Assembly (NCBI GenBank): GCA_002172485.2
Contig: NHFP02000003.1
Coordinates: forward strand, 127,204 to 191,203
Direction of reading: 5' to 3'
Length of the DNA: 64,000 nucleotides
DNA from: Crocinitomicaceae bacterium TMED114
GTDB taxonomy: Bacteria; Bacteroidota; Bacteroidia; Flavobacteriales_D; Sanyastnellaceae
Positions 43,711 through 52,355 of the stretch are shown piece after piece. The position numbers were made by a program, and so were the translations under genes. The notes under the pieces were generated by a model that saw only the letters and a program-made list of their open reading frames with translations, searched no databases and was not told the origin of the DNA. How positions within the stretch are numbered: position 1 is the stretch's first letter; every line of letters starts with the position of its first letter.

Positions 43711-44766
43711 TCATACCCCACTCGCGGGAGGGCCATCCGGAGTTTGTAGACCAAACACCCTGTTGAGCAGACGCAATTGTTTGTCGTTGCCGAGCACGAA
43801 CAGTTTGCAGGCGTTGTCCAACGGGGTCGTGGGGCCAGGGTTGATGATGAACTCCCCTGCCGAGGTCTTCACCCCGATGACATTGACCCCGAGCCGGTTC
43901 CGGGCATCCACCTCCCCGAGGGTCGGCAGCCGGAACTCGTCCGGTAAATCCTTGACGTCCACCTCCTCGAGGTTGATGGCGTCCTTGCCTTGGATTCGGA
44001 TGTGGTCGATGAAGTCCATGACATCCGGGTTGGCCACGAGGGACGCCATGTGGGCCCCTCCTACCGTGTCGGGCATGATGACGTTGTCGGCTCCCGCGCG
44101 GCGGAGCTTCGCCACAGAACCCGCTTGCGACGCACGGCTGATGATCATGGCCCGCTCGTTGTGCTCCCGCACCGACAAGACGGTGTAGAGGTTGTCTGCG
44201 TCACTCGGCAAGGTGCAGATGACGGCCCGGGCGCGTTCCACACCCGCCGCCATCAGGCGGTCATCTCGGGTGGCGTCCCCAGAGATGACAAGGGGCGTCA
44301 ACCTTTCGCGCAATTGCCCCACCAGCTCTTCGTCCTTCTCGACGATGACAGCGTCGTAGCCTTTGGAAATCAGGTCGGCGTAGGCCTTCTCGCCCACACG
44401 GCCGTAGCCGCAGACAATGACGTGGTTCTTGAGTGTGTCGATGGTGCGCTCCAATTTTCTGGCCTTGAAAAGATCCCGGTATTCGCCAGCCACGAAGTAC
44501 GTGGTCACAGCGGAGATGGTGTAAGCGAAGGTACCGATGCTGAAGATGATGAGCAGGGCGGTGAAAATCATCCCATCCGGACTCAATTCATGCACCTCGC
44601 GGAAGCCCACCGTGCTGACCGTGATCATGGTCATATAGAAGGCCTCGACGAACGTGTAGTCCTCGAGCACCATGAAGCCCACACTGCCCAAGACAATGAC
44701 CATCAAGACCACCACCAACGAGATGGCGATGCGACCAAATGACTTGAACTTGAAGCGGTACAGCAC
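43711..44766 (-). CDS. two-TM potassium channel-like protein with RCK domains
   Basis: A 351-residue protein: two membrane helices (about 10-35 and 66-95) with a pore loop between, an RCK_N Rossmann domain starting [16 protein letters not shown], and a C-terminal RCK_C domain (about 260-335). The layout is that of MthK/GsuK-type ligand-gated K+ channels. The filter position reads [10 protein letters not shown] rather than TVGYG: the second glycine is arginine, so potassium selectivity or conductance is uncertain. Translation starts at a GTG (44766), nine bases after the pyrF stop, suggesting cotranscription. Confidence 0.85.
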   Translation of the reverse strand: MLYRFKFKSFGRIAISLVVVLMVIVLGSVGFMVLEDYTFVEAFYMTMITVSTVGFREVHELSPDGMIFTALLIIFSIGTFAYTISAVTTYFVAGEYRDLFKARKLERTIDTLKNHVIVCGYGRVGEKAYADLISKGYDAVIVEKDEELVGQLRERLTPLVISGDATRDDRLMAAGVERARAVICTLPSDADNLYTVLSVREHNERAMIISRASQAGSVAKLRRAGADNVIMPDTVGGAHMASLVANPDVMDFIDHIRIQGKDAINLEEVDVKDLPDEFRLPTLGEVDARNRLGVNVIGVKTSAGEFIINPGPTTPLDNACKLFVLGNDKQLRLLNRVFGLQTPDGPPASGV

Positions 44767-44775
44767 GACGGGAAG

Positions 44776-45597
44776 TTAGCGCCACGCGGCCAGTTCCACC
44801 GCCATGGCCCGTTGGAGCCGAACTGCCTCGGCCCGGGCTGCCTCAGCGAAGTCCTGGCCGCTGGAGGCGTACATCAAGCTGCGCCCCACATTGACCAGCA
44901 ATCCTCCGGCCAGCGACGCGCTCCATCCAGCGGCACACACCGCCTCAAGCGTACCCCCTTGGGCGCCCACTCCCGGCACCAGCAGGAACCGATCGGGCAC
45001 AACGGCACGGACTTCTGCCAACCACTCCGGTCGGGTCGCCCCCACGACGTACATCAGCCGCTCGGAACCCGCATACGTTTGGCTCACCTCGAGCACCCGG
45101 CGCCACAGCGGTGCTCCTCCCTCGGCGCCGTGAAACTCAAAGTCCTCTGCTCCGGGGTTGGACGTGGCGGCGAGCAGGATGGTCCATTTGTCCTCAAAAG
45201 CCAAGAAGGGCTCCACGCTGTCGCGCCCCATGTAGGGCGCCACCGTCACAGCGTCTGCACCCCATGCTTCAAAGGCCGCCTTGGCATAGCGGGTGGCGGT
45301 GTTGCCGATGTCGCCGCGCTTGGCATCCGCAATCCGCAAGCACCCCTCCGGTATGGCCGCGAGCGTTTCTTCCAAGACCGCCCAGCCGTAGCTGCCCATG
45401 CTCTCGTAAAAGGCGACGTTGGATTTGTAGGCGACCGCGACGTCCGAAGTGGCATCGATGAGGGCCTTGTTGAAGGCCAACACGGCTTCAGGCCCCGTTC
45501 CGAGGTGGGGCGGCATGCGGGCTGGGTCGGGGTCGAGCCCGACGCACAAGAAGCTGCTTTTGGCGCGAATGGTGTCAATCAGGGTCTGGCGGTCCAT
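44776..45597 (-). CDS. pyrF: orotidine 5'-phosphate decarboxylase (type 2)
   Basis: Decarboxylates OMP to UMP, the last step of de novo pyrimidine synthesis. It has 273 residues, the length of the longer (type 2) subfamily. Substrate and catalytic motifs are FLCVGLDPDPARMP near the N-terminus and the catalytic RIADAKRGDIGNTATRYAKA. The phosphate-binding end includes LLVPGVGAQGGT and VNVGRSLMYAS. The ATG at 45597 is preferred to one 11 codons upstream. A TATCTTCG element lies seven bases upstream; the prfA stop is 37 bases away. Confidence 0.95.
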   Translation of the reverse strand: MDRQTLIDTIRAKSSFLCVGLDPDPARMPPHLGTGPEAVLAFNKALIDATSDVAVAYKSNVAFYESMGSYGWAVLEETLAAIPEGCLRIADAKRGDIGNTATRYAKAAFEAWGADAVTVAPYMGRDSVEPFLAFEDKWTILLAATSNPGAEDFEFHGAEGGAPLWRRVLEVSQTYAGSERLMYVVGATRPEWLAEVRAVVPDRFLLVPGVGAQGGTLEAVCAAGWSASLAGGLLVNVGRSLMYASSGQDFAEAARAEAVRLQRAMAVELAAWR

Positions 45598-45603
45598 GGG
45601 GCG

Positions 45604-45611
45604 CGAAGATA
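45604..45611 (-). promoter_or_regulatory. predicted -7 element of the pyrF promoter
   Basis: The minus strand reads TATCTTCG between prfA and pyrF, ending seven bases before the pyrF ATG, so an independent transcript would have almost no leader. Confidence 0.4.
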
Positions 45612-45634
45612 TTTCCCTTCCTCCGCCCATACGC

Positions 45635-46732
45635 TCACTCGGCCTGAGAGATGCCGGCCTGTTTCAACCGCTCCATGCGTTCTGTGGAACGCAGGGCTTG
45701 AATCAATTCCTCCAGCTCGCCGCCCAACAAGCGCTCCAGTGCATGCAAGGTCATTCCGATGCGGTGGTCGGTGACCCTCCCCTGTGGATAATTGTAGGTT
45801 CGGATCTTGCCCGAACGGTCCCCGGTTCCCACTTGGGATTTCCGTTCGGCCGCTTCTGCTGCCCGCCGAGCTTGGTCTTCTGCCTCCCAGAGGCGAGCGC
45901 GGAGTACGCCCAGTGCCTGCTCGTAATTGGCATGCTGCGACCGACCGTCCTGGCATTCCACCACGATCCCCGTAGGCAGGTGGGTCAGGCGAACGGCACT
46001 CTCCGTCTTGTTGACGTGCTGTCCGCCAGCGCCGCTCGCGCGAAAAGTGTCCTTGCGCACATCCTTCAGGTCCAGCGTCACATCCGTGGCCTCCGCCTCG
46101 GGCAGGATGGCGACTGTGGCGGCGCTGGTGTGGATGCGGCCCTGGGATTCGGTCGCGGGCACGCGCTGCACACGGTGGGTGCCACTCTCGTATTTCAAGT
46201 GACCAAAGACGCCTTCTCCAGAAACCCGTGCCACCACTTCCTTGTAGCCTCCAGAAGACCCGGCATGGCTCCCAACAGACTCCACTTTCCACCCCTTGGA
46301 TTCACAGTACCGCACATACATTCGGAACAGGTCGCCAGCCCACAACGCCGCCTCGTCGCCCCCGGTTCCCGCTCGGACTTCCAGGATGCAGTCCCTGCGG
46401 TCACTGGGATCATCGGGCACCAAGGCCTCTTCCAATTCGCGCTTCAAGCTGGCGAGCTCCTCCGTCAAGCGATCGACTTCCTCTTGCGCCATGTCGGCAA
46501 GCTCTGCGTCCTCGCTGTGGACATCGTCCTGCGCGGCGCGAAGGTCATCCGAGGCCACCCTGAAGCGCTGAATCCGAGCCACAATGGGGTCGAGCTCATT
46601 GAAATCGCGCATCGCTGACCGGTAGGCTGCAACGTCAGAGATGACGTCGGGGTCGATGATGCGAAGGGACAATTCCCGGTGACGGTCCTCCAGCGATCCC
46701 AGCCGCCCGAGCAACCCGTCTGCCTCAGGCAT
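45635..46732 (-). CDS. prfA: peptide chain release factor 1
   Basis: RF1 ends translation at UAA and UAG. It has 365 residues. The codon-recognition region contains HRVQRVPATESQGRIHTSAA with the RF1-type P-A-T tripeptide; the peptidyl-transferase-centre GGQ is in RASGAGGQHVNKTESAVRLT. The C-terminal QGRVTDHRIGMTLHALERLL is typical. Its start overlaps the end of purM by eight bases, so translation is probably coupled. Confidence 0.97.
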   Translation of the reverse strand: MPEADGLLGRLGSLEDRHRELSLRIIDPDVISDVAAYRSAMRDFNELDPIVARIQRFRVASDDLRAAQDDVHSEDAELADMAQEEVDRLTEELASLKRELEEALVPDDPSDRRDCILEVRAGTGGDEAALWAGDLFRMYVRYCESKGWKVESVGSHAGSSGGYKEVVARVSGEGVFGHLKYESGTHRVQRVPATESQGRIHTSAATVAILPEAEATDVTLDLKDVRKDTFRASGAGGQHVNKTESAVRLTHLPTGIVVECQDGRSQHANYEQALGVLRARLWEAEDQARRAAEAAERKSQVGTGDRSGKIRTYNYPQGRVTDHRIGMTLHALERLLGGELEELIQALRSTERMERLKQAGISQAE

Positions 46733-47927
46733 ACGTCTCGAGGCCTTGCGGACCGTGGATGGTCAACCGCGGAGCATCCGCTGAGCGGGCTTCCACACGG
46801 CCCACAATCTGCGCGGCCACCCCGTGCTTGTGGGCAGCGGCAATGACGGTCTCTGCGTGTTCGGGCGTTGTATACACCTCCATGCGATGCCCCATGTTGT
46901 ACACTTGGTACATCTCGTGCCACCCCGTGCCGCTGTGCTCCTGAATCAGGCGGAACAACGGGGGCGTCTCAAAGAGGTTGTCCTTGACAATGTGCAAGCC
47001 CTCGTCCGCGAAATGCAGCACCTTGGTTTGACCACCACCACTGCAGTGGACCATTCCGTGCAGGGCCTCGCGGCCTTCCTTGAAGAGGTCCACGAGCACA
47101 GGCGCGTAGGTGCGTGTGGGAGACAGCACGAGCTTGCCCGCATCCACGGGCACCCCTTCCACGGCATCGGTCACGTCGAATGGCCCGGTGTACACCAATT
47201 CTTGGGGGAGCCCAGGGTCGAAGCACTCCGGATACTTCTCCCGCCATCCGGGGCCGAACATGTCGTGACGGGCACTGGTCAATCCATTGGACCCCGTGCC
47301 GCCATTCCAGGCGTCTTCATAATGGGCCCGGCCGTCGCTGGCCAATCCGACGATGACATTCCCCGCTTGAATCCGCGCGTTGTCAATCACCTCATCGCGG
47401 CGCATGCGGCACACCACGGTGGAGTCCACCACCACGGTGCGGACAAGGTCACCGAGGTCGGCGGTTTCCCCACCTGTGCCCCGGATATCCAGTCCCCATT
47501 TGCGCCACTCGGCCATCAGCTCTTCTGTTCCTTGGATCAAGGCCGCGATGACCTCACCGGGGACCAACCGTTTGTTGCGTCCAATGGTAGAGCTGACGAG
47601 AATCGGGCCCGTGGCGCCGACACAAAGCAGGTCGTCGAGGTTCATCACCAAGGCATCCTGGGCAATGCCCTTCCAGACGGACAGGTCTCCGGTCTCCTTC
47701 CAATAAATCCAAGCCAGGGCGCTCTTGGTACCCGCCCCATCGGCGTGCATGACCAAGCAATGGTCCTCGCTGCCGGTCAGGGCATCGGCCACCACTTTGC
47801 AAAACGCCTTTGGAAAGAGGCCTTTGTCAAGGCCGGAGATGGCTGCGTGCACTTCCTCCTTGCCGGAGGAAACACCGCGCTTCGCATACCGGTCCTCCGC
47901 GGAAGCGGCGGTGTTGGAGAGGCTCAC
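46725..47927 (-). CDS. purM: phosphoribosylformylglycinamidine cyclo-ligase (AIR synthase)
   Basis: Closes the imidazole ring of AIR from FGAM and ATP. The 400-residue length and the blocks RYAKRGVSSGKEEVHAA, LVMHADGAGTKSALAWIYWK and WKGIAQDALVMNLDDLLCVG are those of the long Bacteroidota form. Other motifs are GGETADLGD, VGLASDGRAHYEDAWNGG and MVHCSGGGQTKVL. Translation begins at a GTG overlapping the stop of the PorE-like gene as GTGA (47924-47927), and its end overlaps prfA. It is the fifth-step purine enzyme; purB is at the left edge. Confidence 0.94.
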   Translation of the reverse strand: MSLSNTAASAEDRYAKRGVSSGKEEVHAAISGLDKGLFPKAFCKVVADALTGSEDHCLVMHADGAGTKSALAWIYWKETGDLSVWKGIAQDALVMNLDDLLCVGATGPILVSSTIGRNKRLVPGEVIAALIQGTEELMAEWRKWGLDIRGTGGETADLGDLVRTVVVDSTVVCRMRRDEVIDNARIQAGNVIVGLASDGRAHYEDAWNGGTGSNGLTSARHDMFGPGWREKYPECFDPGLPQELVYTGPFDVTDAVEGVPVDAGKLVLSPTRTYAPVLVDLFKEGREALHGMVHCSGGGQTKVLHFADEGLHIVKDNLFETPPLFRLIQEHSGTGWHEMYQVYNMGHRMEVYTTPEHAETVIAAAHKHGVAAQIVGRVEARSADAPRLTIHGPQGLETYA

Positions 47928-49933
47928 TCGGGGACGTAGTCGAAGCTGGTGATTCGGAACACCGTGCGGCGGTTCATTTGGTGCGCTGCCTCGCGCTCCT
48001 CTTCAGTGGCGAGGGCCGCAATCTCCGCATCGCTGATGAGCGGCATGGACTCTCCGCGGCCCAGAGGCTGCAAGCGGGCGCGCTCAATGCCACGCTCCAC
48101 GAGATAGTTCACGCAGGTTTCCGCACGCTGCTGGCTCAGTAGGTCATTGGCCTTGATGCCACCCCGGGTGTCGGTGTGGGCTTCGAGGGAAATGACGAAC
48201 GTCGGGTTGCGCTCGAGCAGATCGACGAGGTAATCCAGGCTGTCCCTGGAGTTGACAGCCTCATTGACAATCAAGTCGGCCTTGGCGAACTCATACTGGA
48301 CCAGCGGCATCGGGTAATCCTCATTGGTCACCACCTCGCGAAGGAGATACTCCTTGATGAAGTTGGTGCTCTTGCTGAGACCGATGGTGCTGAATTGGTC
48401 GCCTGCGCTGATGTAGCCTTCCATGGAAATGTCCACGGAGTACGTGCTCTCGGCTCCAATCTCCCATTCTCCATCCTCAGCGCCACCTTCTGCATCCGTG
48501 CTGGAAGACATGCTGGCACCATCGCTGCCCGTCACCGTCACCTTGGCTCCAACGATCGGCATGCCGGTATCGTAGTCATAGACGTAAGGAACGTAGTCGA
48601 ATTCCAGCGGCGGCATGGAGAAGGCGAAGATGTCATCCTTGCCCTTGCTCTCCGGGCGGTCGGAGGACAGGTACCCCTGTTCCTTCTTCGGGTGGTAAAC
48701 CAGGGCGAAGTCATCGGAGGCCGTGTTGATGGGGTACTCCATGAATTTCGGGGTATCGAAGTTCATGCCATCCCCTTTCCAGGTGGCCATGAGGATGTCC
48801 AATCCACCCATGCCGCCGGGGCGGTCAGAGGCAAAGTAGAGGTCGCCATTCTTCCGGATGTGGGGGAAGAACTCGTCGCCGCTCGAATTGATGCCGGGGC
48901 CCATGTTCTGAGGGGCTCCCCATTCCCCGTTCGCCTCGTCGTACTGGATGTACCACAAGTCGCGGCCGCCTTGTCCGCCCTGCATGTCACTCACGAAAAC
49001 CATGAACTGGTCATCCGGGGTGAGGGCGGGCTGTCCCACCTGGGAGCTGTCGTCGCCGGCTTCCCGGTCGAGGATGCCCAATTCCTCAGCGGCACCCCAG
49101 CGGGACCCTACTTTCTCGGACTTGTAGATGTCACACGGAAAGTTGTTGTCCTTGTCGACCAAGCACCGGGTGAAGTACAGCGTCTTGTAATCGGTATTCA
49201 AGGCCACACCGCCCTCGTTGCTCGGGCTGTTGATGGTGTTGCCGAGAGGCTCCGGAATGCTCCACTTGTTCTTGCGGTCCACTTCGGCCATGAACAGGTC
49301 CATGTAGCTTTCTCCTGTGATGGGGTCTTCTCCACTGCCAGCGCTGCTGCTGCGGCTCGAAGCGAAAATGACCTCTTCACCGCGCTTGTCAGCGAACATC
49401 ATGGCGAAGTCGAAGTTGGGAGAGTTCACCATCACCAGAGGCTCGACCACGAAGCGGCTCTCGCCGACGATCAGGCTCTCCGCAGCATTGTTGCAGGAAT
49501 TGATGAAGGTGTCGGCCAACTCGCCGTCGCCGCCATTGGACTTGTAATTCTGGAACTGCTCCACCGCATCGTCAAAGTCGCCCTGTCCCATGAACACCAG
49601 ACCGTAGTTCTTGAACACCTCCGGGTTGTCGTTGGCCCACTTGAGGTCGATGGCGCGCTTGTACCACTCCTCAGCGGCAGGCAAAGCCCGGCTCAAGCGA
49701 TAGCACTCACCAATCAGGAAACAAACACGGCCTTTTTCGTCGAGGTTGCCCTTGAGCTTGGCATAGGCCACCTGGTAGTCCTTGGCAGCTTCGAAATAAC
49801 CACCGCGGTCAAAGGCGGCGTCGGCATCGGCCGTGATGTCATTCTGGGCCAAGCCCGGGAGGGCAATCAGGGCAAAGACAAGGGTGAACGCAGCGCGGCA
49901 TGCGGCGGTACGCTCAAGAAGCAGGTTCAACAT
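47924..49933 (-). CDS. PorE-like TPR/propeller/CRD/OmpA protein
   Basis: A 669-residue exported envelope protein with signal peptide ending near residue 30 (LIALPGLAQ). Domains in order: TPR repeats (about 33-150), a PD40/WD40-like propeller (about 165-440; FASDRPGGMGGLDIL and GYLSSDRPESKGKDDIF), a carboxypeptidase-regulatory-like beta domain (about 445-540; TGMPIVGAKVTVTGSDG), and an OmpA-like peptidoglycan-binding domain (from 545; FVISLEAHTDTRGGIKANDL). This is the domain order of PorE, which links the T9SS to peptidoglycan. Unlike lipoprotein PorE it has no lipobox, so it may be a paralogue. It is coupled to purM. Confidence 0.82.
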   Translation of the reverse strand: MLNLLLERTAACRAAFTLVFALIALPGLAQNDITADADAAFDRGGYFEAAKDYQVAYAKLKGNLDEKGRVCFLIGECYRLSRALPAAEEWYKRAIDLKWANDNPEVFKNYGLVFMGQGDFDDAVEQFQNYKSNGGDGELADTFINSCNNAAESLIVGESRFVVEPLVMVNSPNFDFAMMFADKRGEEVIFASSRSSSAGSGEDPITGESYMDLFMAEVDRKNKWSIPEPLGNTINSPSNEGGVALNTDYKTLYFTRCLVDKDNNFPCDIYKSEKVGSRWGAAEELGILDREAGDDSSQVGQPALTPDDQFMVFVSDMQGGQGGRDLWYIQYDEANGEWGAPQNMGPGINSSGDEFFPHIRKNGDLYFASDRPGGMGGLDILMATWKGDGMNFDTPKFMEYPINTASDDFALVYHPKKEQGYLSSDRPESKGKDDIFAFSMPPLEFDYVPYVYDYDTGMPIVGAKVTVTGSDGASMSSSTDAEGGAEDGEWEIGAESTYSVDISMEGYISAGDQFSTIGLSKSTNFIKEYLLREVVTNEDYPMPLVQYEFAKADLIVNEAVNSRDSLDYLVDLLERNPTFVISLEAHTDTRGGIKANDLLSQQRAETCVNYLVERGIERARLQPLGRGESMPLISDAEIAALATEEEREAAHQMNRRTVFRITSFDYVPE

Positions 49934-49962
49934 TCCCAATTGAGGTTTACGGGCGAATGTAA

Positions 49963-50002
49963 GAAGGCCCCGGAACTTCACGTGAACGAATCCGGGGCCT
50001 TC
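49963..50002 (-). terminator. hairpin terminator after glnA
   Basis: GAAGGCCCCGGA (49963-49974) and TCCGGGGCCTTC (49991-50002) form a perfect 12-bp stem with a 16-base loop, 20 bases after the glnA stop and 29 before the PorE-like ATG. The T-tail on the minus strand is short (TTCTT). Confidence 0.75.
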
Positions 50003-50022
50003 CTTGTTTTGCCGTGTTAATA

Positions 50023-52212
50023 TCAGCGCGTGAAGAGCAATTCGCGCAGCTTCGGGAAGGGCCAGCGACTGTCTTCCGTCAGCTTTTCGAGCTGGTCCAC
50101 CTGGATGCGACACTCTTCCATCAGAGGCTTTACCACTTCGGCATACCCCTTGGCGACGGCGTGTGCATCGTCGAGCTCGTTCATTTTGCTGCGCTCGGTG
50201 CGCAACTTGTTCAGCAAATCGTAGGTAGCAGACACGCCGGCGGAGAGGTCCTCGAGGAGGCCGCGCTGCGCCACTGTCATGGCATCGGCTTGGTTGTCGC
50301 CGAAAACATCCATGAAGCCCTGGATGTTGGCGAGCAGGTCGCTCTGGTAATCCAAGACGGCCGGCAGAACCTGGTTGGTCACCATGTCGCCAAGGACGCG
50401 GGCCTCGATCTGCAGCTTCATCACATAGTTCTCAAGCTCGACCTCGGTACGGGCCGCGATTTCCTCCGCCGTGAGGACGCCCATGCCGTTGAACAGCTCG
50501 ACCACTTCCTTGCGGTCCCAGACTGCGAGCGCGCTCGGCGTATCGAGCAGGTTGGACAATCCGCGCTTGGCAGCCTCGTCCACCCACTCTTGACCGTAGC
50601 CGTTGCCTTCGAAACGGATGGTCTTGCTCTCCTTGATGAGCTTCTGAATCTCCTTGAGCAGGGCCTCGTCCTTCTTGTCACCGCCGGCGATGCGGGCATC
50701 GACGGCCTCCTTGAACATGTTGAGCTGCTCGGCCATGATTGTGTTGAGCACGGTCATCGGCACAGCGCAGTTGGCAGCGCTGCCCACGGCGCGGAACTCG
50801 AATTTGTTGCCCGTGAAGGCAAATGGGGAGGTCCGGTTGCGGTCGGTGTTGTCGAGCAGCACCTCCGGGATGCGGCCGATCTCCAACTTCACAGCCGTCT
50901 TCTCGTCCGGGCTCATCTTGCCGGCAGACACGTTTTCCTCAACGGCGTCGAGCAATTCGGTCAGCTTGGAGCCGATGAAGGCACTGATGATGGCCGGCGG
51001 CGCTTCATTGGCACCGAGACGGTGGTCGTTGCCAGCGCTGGCGATCGCCGCACGCAACACATCGGCATGGCGGTGAATCGCTGCGATGGTGTTGACGAAG
51101 AAGGTCAGGAAGCGCAGATTCGTCTTCGGGTTGGTGCCAGGCTTGAGCAGGTTGACACCGGTGTTCGTGCCCAGAGACCAGTTGTTGTGCTTTCCGGAAC
51201 CGTTGAGACCAGCGAAGGGCTTCTCGTGAACCAGCACGCGGAAGTCGTGGCGAATGGACACCGTCTCGAGCAATTCCATCAGGAGAAGGTTGTGGTCGTT
51301 GGCCACGTTCGCCTCCTCGAAGACCGGCGCCACCTCGAACTGGTTCGGCGCCACCTCGTTGTGGCGGGTGGTGACGGGAATGCCGAGTTTGTGGGCTTCA
51401 CATTCGAAGTCCTGCATGAACGCCATCACGCGCGGCGGGATGCTGCCGAAGTAGTTGTCGTCCAACTGTTGGCCTTTGGCCGGGGCGGCACCGAGCAGGG
51501 CACGTCCGCTTTGGCTCAGGTCGGGACGGGCGTTGTAGAGCGCCTTGTCCACCAGGAAGTACTCCTGCTCCCAGCCGAGGGTGGCGACCACCTTGGTCAC
51601 ATTCTTGTCGAAGTACTGGCAGACGTTTGTGGCGGCCTTGTCCACGGCAGCGAGGGCCTTGAGGAGGGGCGCTTTGTTGTCGAGAGACTGTCCCGTGTAG
51701 GCGATGAAGATGGTGGGAATGCACAGCGTCGTGCCCATGATGAACGGGGCACTGCTCGGGTCCCAGAGGGTGTATCCGCGGGCCTCGAAGGTGGAGCGGA
51801 TGCCACCATTCGGGAAGCTGGAGGCGTCGGGCTCCTGTTGGACGAGGAGGCTCCCGTCGAACCGCTCGATGGCACCACCGCGGCCGTCAGGCTGGATGAA
51901 GCTGTCGTGCTTCTCCGCCGTGCTGCCGGTCAGCGGCTGGAACCAGTGGGTGTAGTGCGTCGCACCGCGGGCCATGGCCCACTCTTTGAGAGAGCTGGCC
52001 ACCTGATCGGCAATCTTCCGGTCGATGCGAATGCCGTCTTGCGTGGCAGCCACAACGTGGTCGTAAGCCTCCTCCGTGAGGTACTCGCGCATGGCGCTGA
52101 GGGTGAAGGCGTGGTCGCCGTAGTACTCTGAGATTTTGCGGGAAGGCGTCTCAGGGGCCTTGGGGGAACGCTCGAGGACATCCTCGATTGCCGTGATGCG
52201 GTAAGTGGACAT
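50023..52212 (-). CDS. glnA: glutamine synthetase, type III
   Basis: Makes glutamine from glutamate, ammonium and ATP. The 729-residue length and sequence place it in the type III (GlnN) family typical of Bacteroidota. Motifs are HWFQPLTGSTAEKHDSFIQP, KVVATLGWEQEYFLVDKALY with metal-binding glutamates, VTTRHNEVAPNQFEVAPVFE, FAGLNGSGKHNNWSLGTNTG, and DRNRTSPFAFTGNKFEFRAV. The ATG at 52212 (MSTYRIT) is preferred over one seven codons upstream. A TATTTTTG element lies 18 bases upstream and a strong hairpin follows the gene. Confidence 0.96.
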   Translation of the reverse strand: MSTYRITAIEDVLERSPKAPETPSRKISEYYGDHAFTLSAMREYLTEEAYDHVVAATQDGIRIDRKIADQVASSLKEWAMARGATHYTHWFQPLTGSTAEKHDSFIQPDGRGGAIERFDGSLLVQQEPDASSFPNGGIRSTFEARGYTLWDPSSAPFIMGTTLCIPTIFIAYTGQSLDNKAPLLKALAAVDKAATNVCQYFDKNVTKVVATLGWEQEYFLVDKALYNARPDLSQSGRALLGAAPAKGQQLDDNYFGSIPPRVMAFMQDFECEAHKLGIPVTTRHNEVAPNQFEVAPVFEEANVANDHNLLLMELLETVSIRHDFRVLVHEKPFAGLNGSGKHNNWSLGTNTGVNLLKPGTNPKTNLRFLTFFVNTIAAIHRHADVLRAAIASAGNDHRLGANEAPPAIISAFIGSKLTELLDAVEENVSAGKMSPDEKTAVKLEIGRIPEVLLDNTDRNRTSPFAFTGNKFEFRAVGSAANCAVPMTVLNTIMAEQLNMFKEAVDARIAGGDKKDEALLKEIQKLIKESKTIRFEGNGYGQEWVDEAAKRGLSNLLDTPSALAVWDRKEVVELFNGMGVLTAEEIAARTEVELENYVMKLQIEARVLGDMVTNQVLPAVLDYQSDLLANIQGFMDVFGDNQADAMTVAQRGLLEDLSAGVSATYDLLNKLRTERSKMNELDDAHAVAKGYAEVVKPLMEECRIQVDQLEKLTEDSRWPFPKLRELLFTR

Positions 52213-52230
52213 GTATTTCCAATAAAGACG

Positions 52231-52238
52231 CAAAAATA
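52231..52238 (-). promoter_or_regulatory. predicted -7 element of the glnA promoter
   Basis: The minus strand reads TATTTTTG (TAnnTTTG), 18 bases before the glnA ATG. The remaining gap up to 52355 is AT-richer than the surroundings and holds only weak hairpins. Confidence 0.5.
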
Positions 52239-52355
52239 GAGCGCCCCCTCGTCAAAAACCGGGGTTGTTGATGAATTTTTCGCGAATTCACGGCACACCC
52301 CCCTCTTTTGAAGGGGTTCTCTCAGAAAATTCTTGATTTTTTCAGCCCAACCCCC

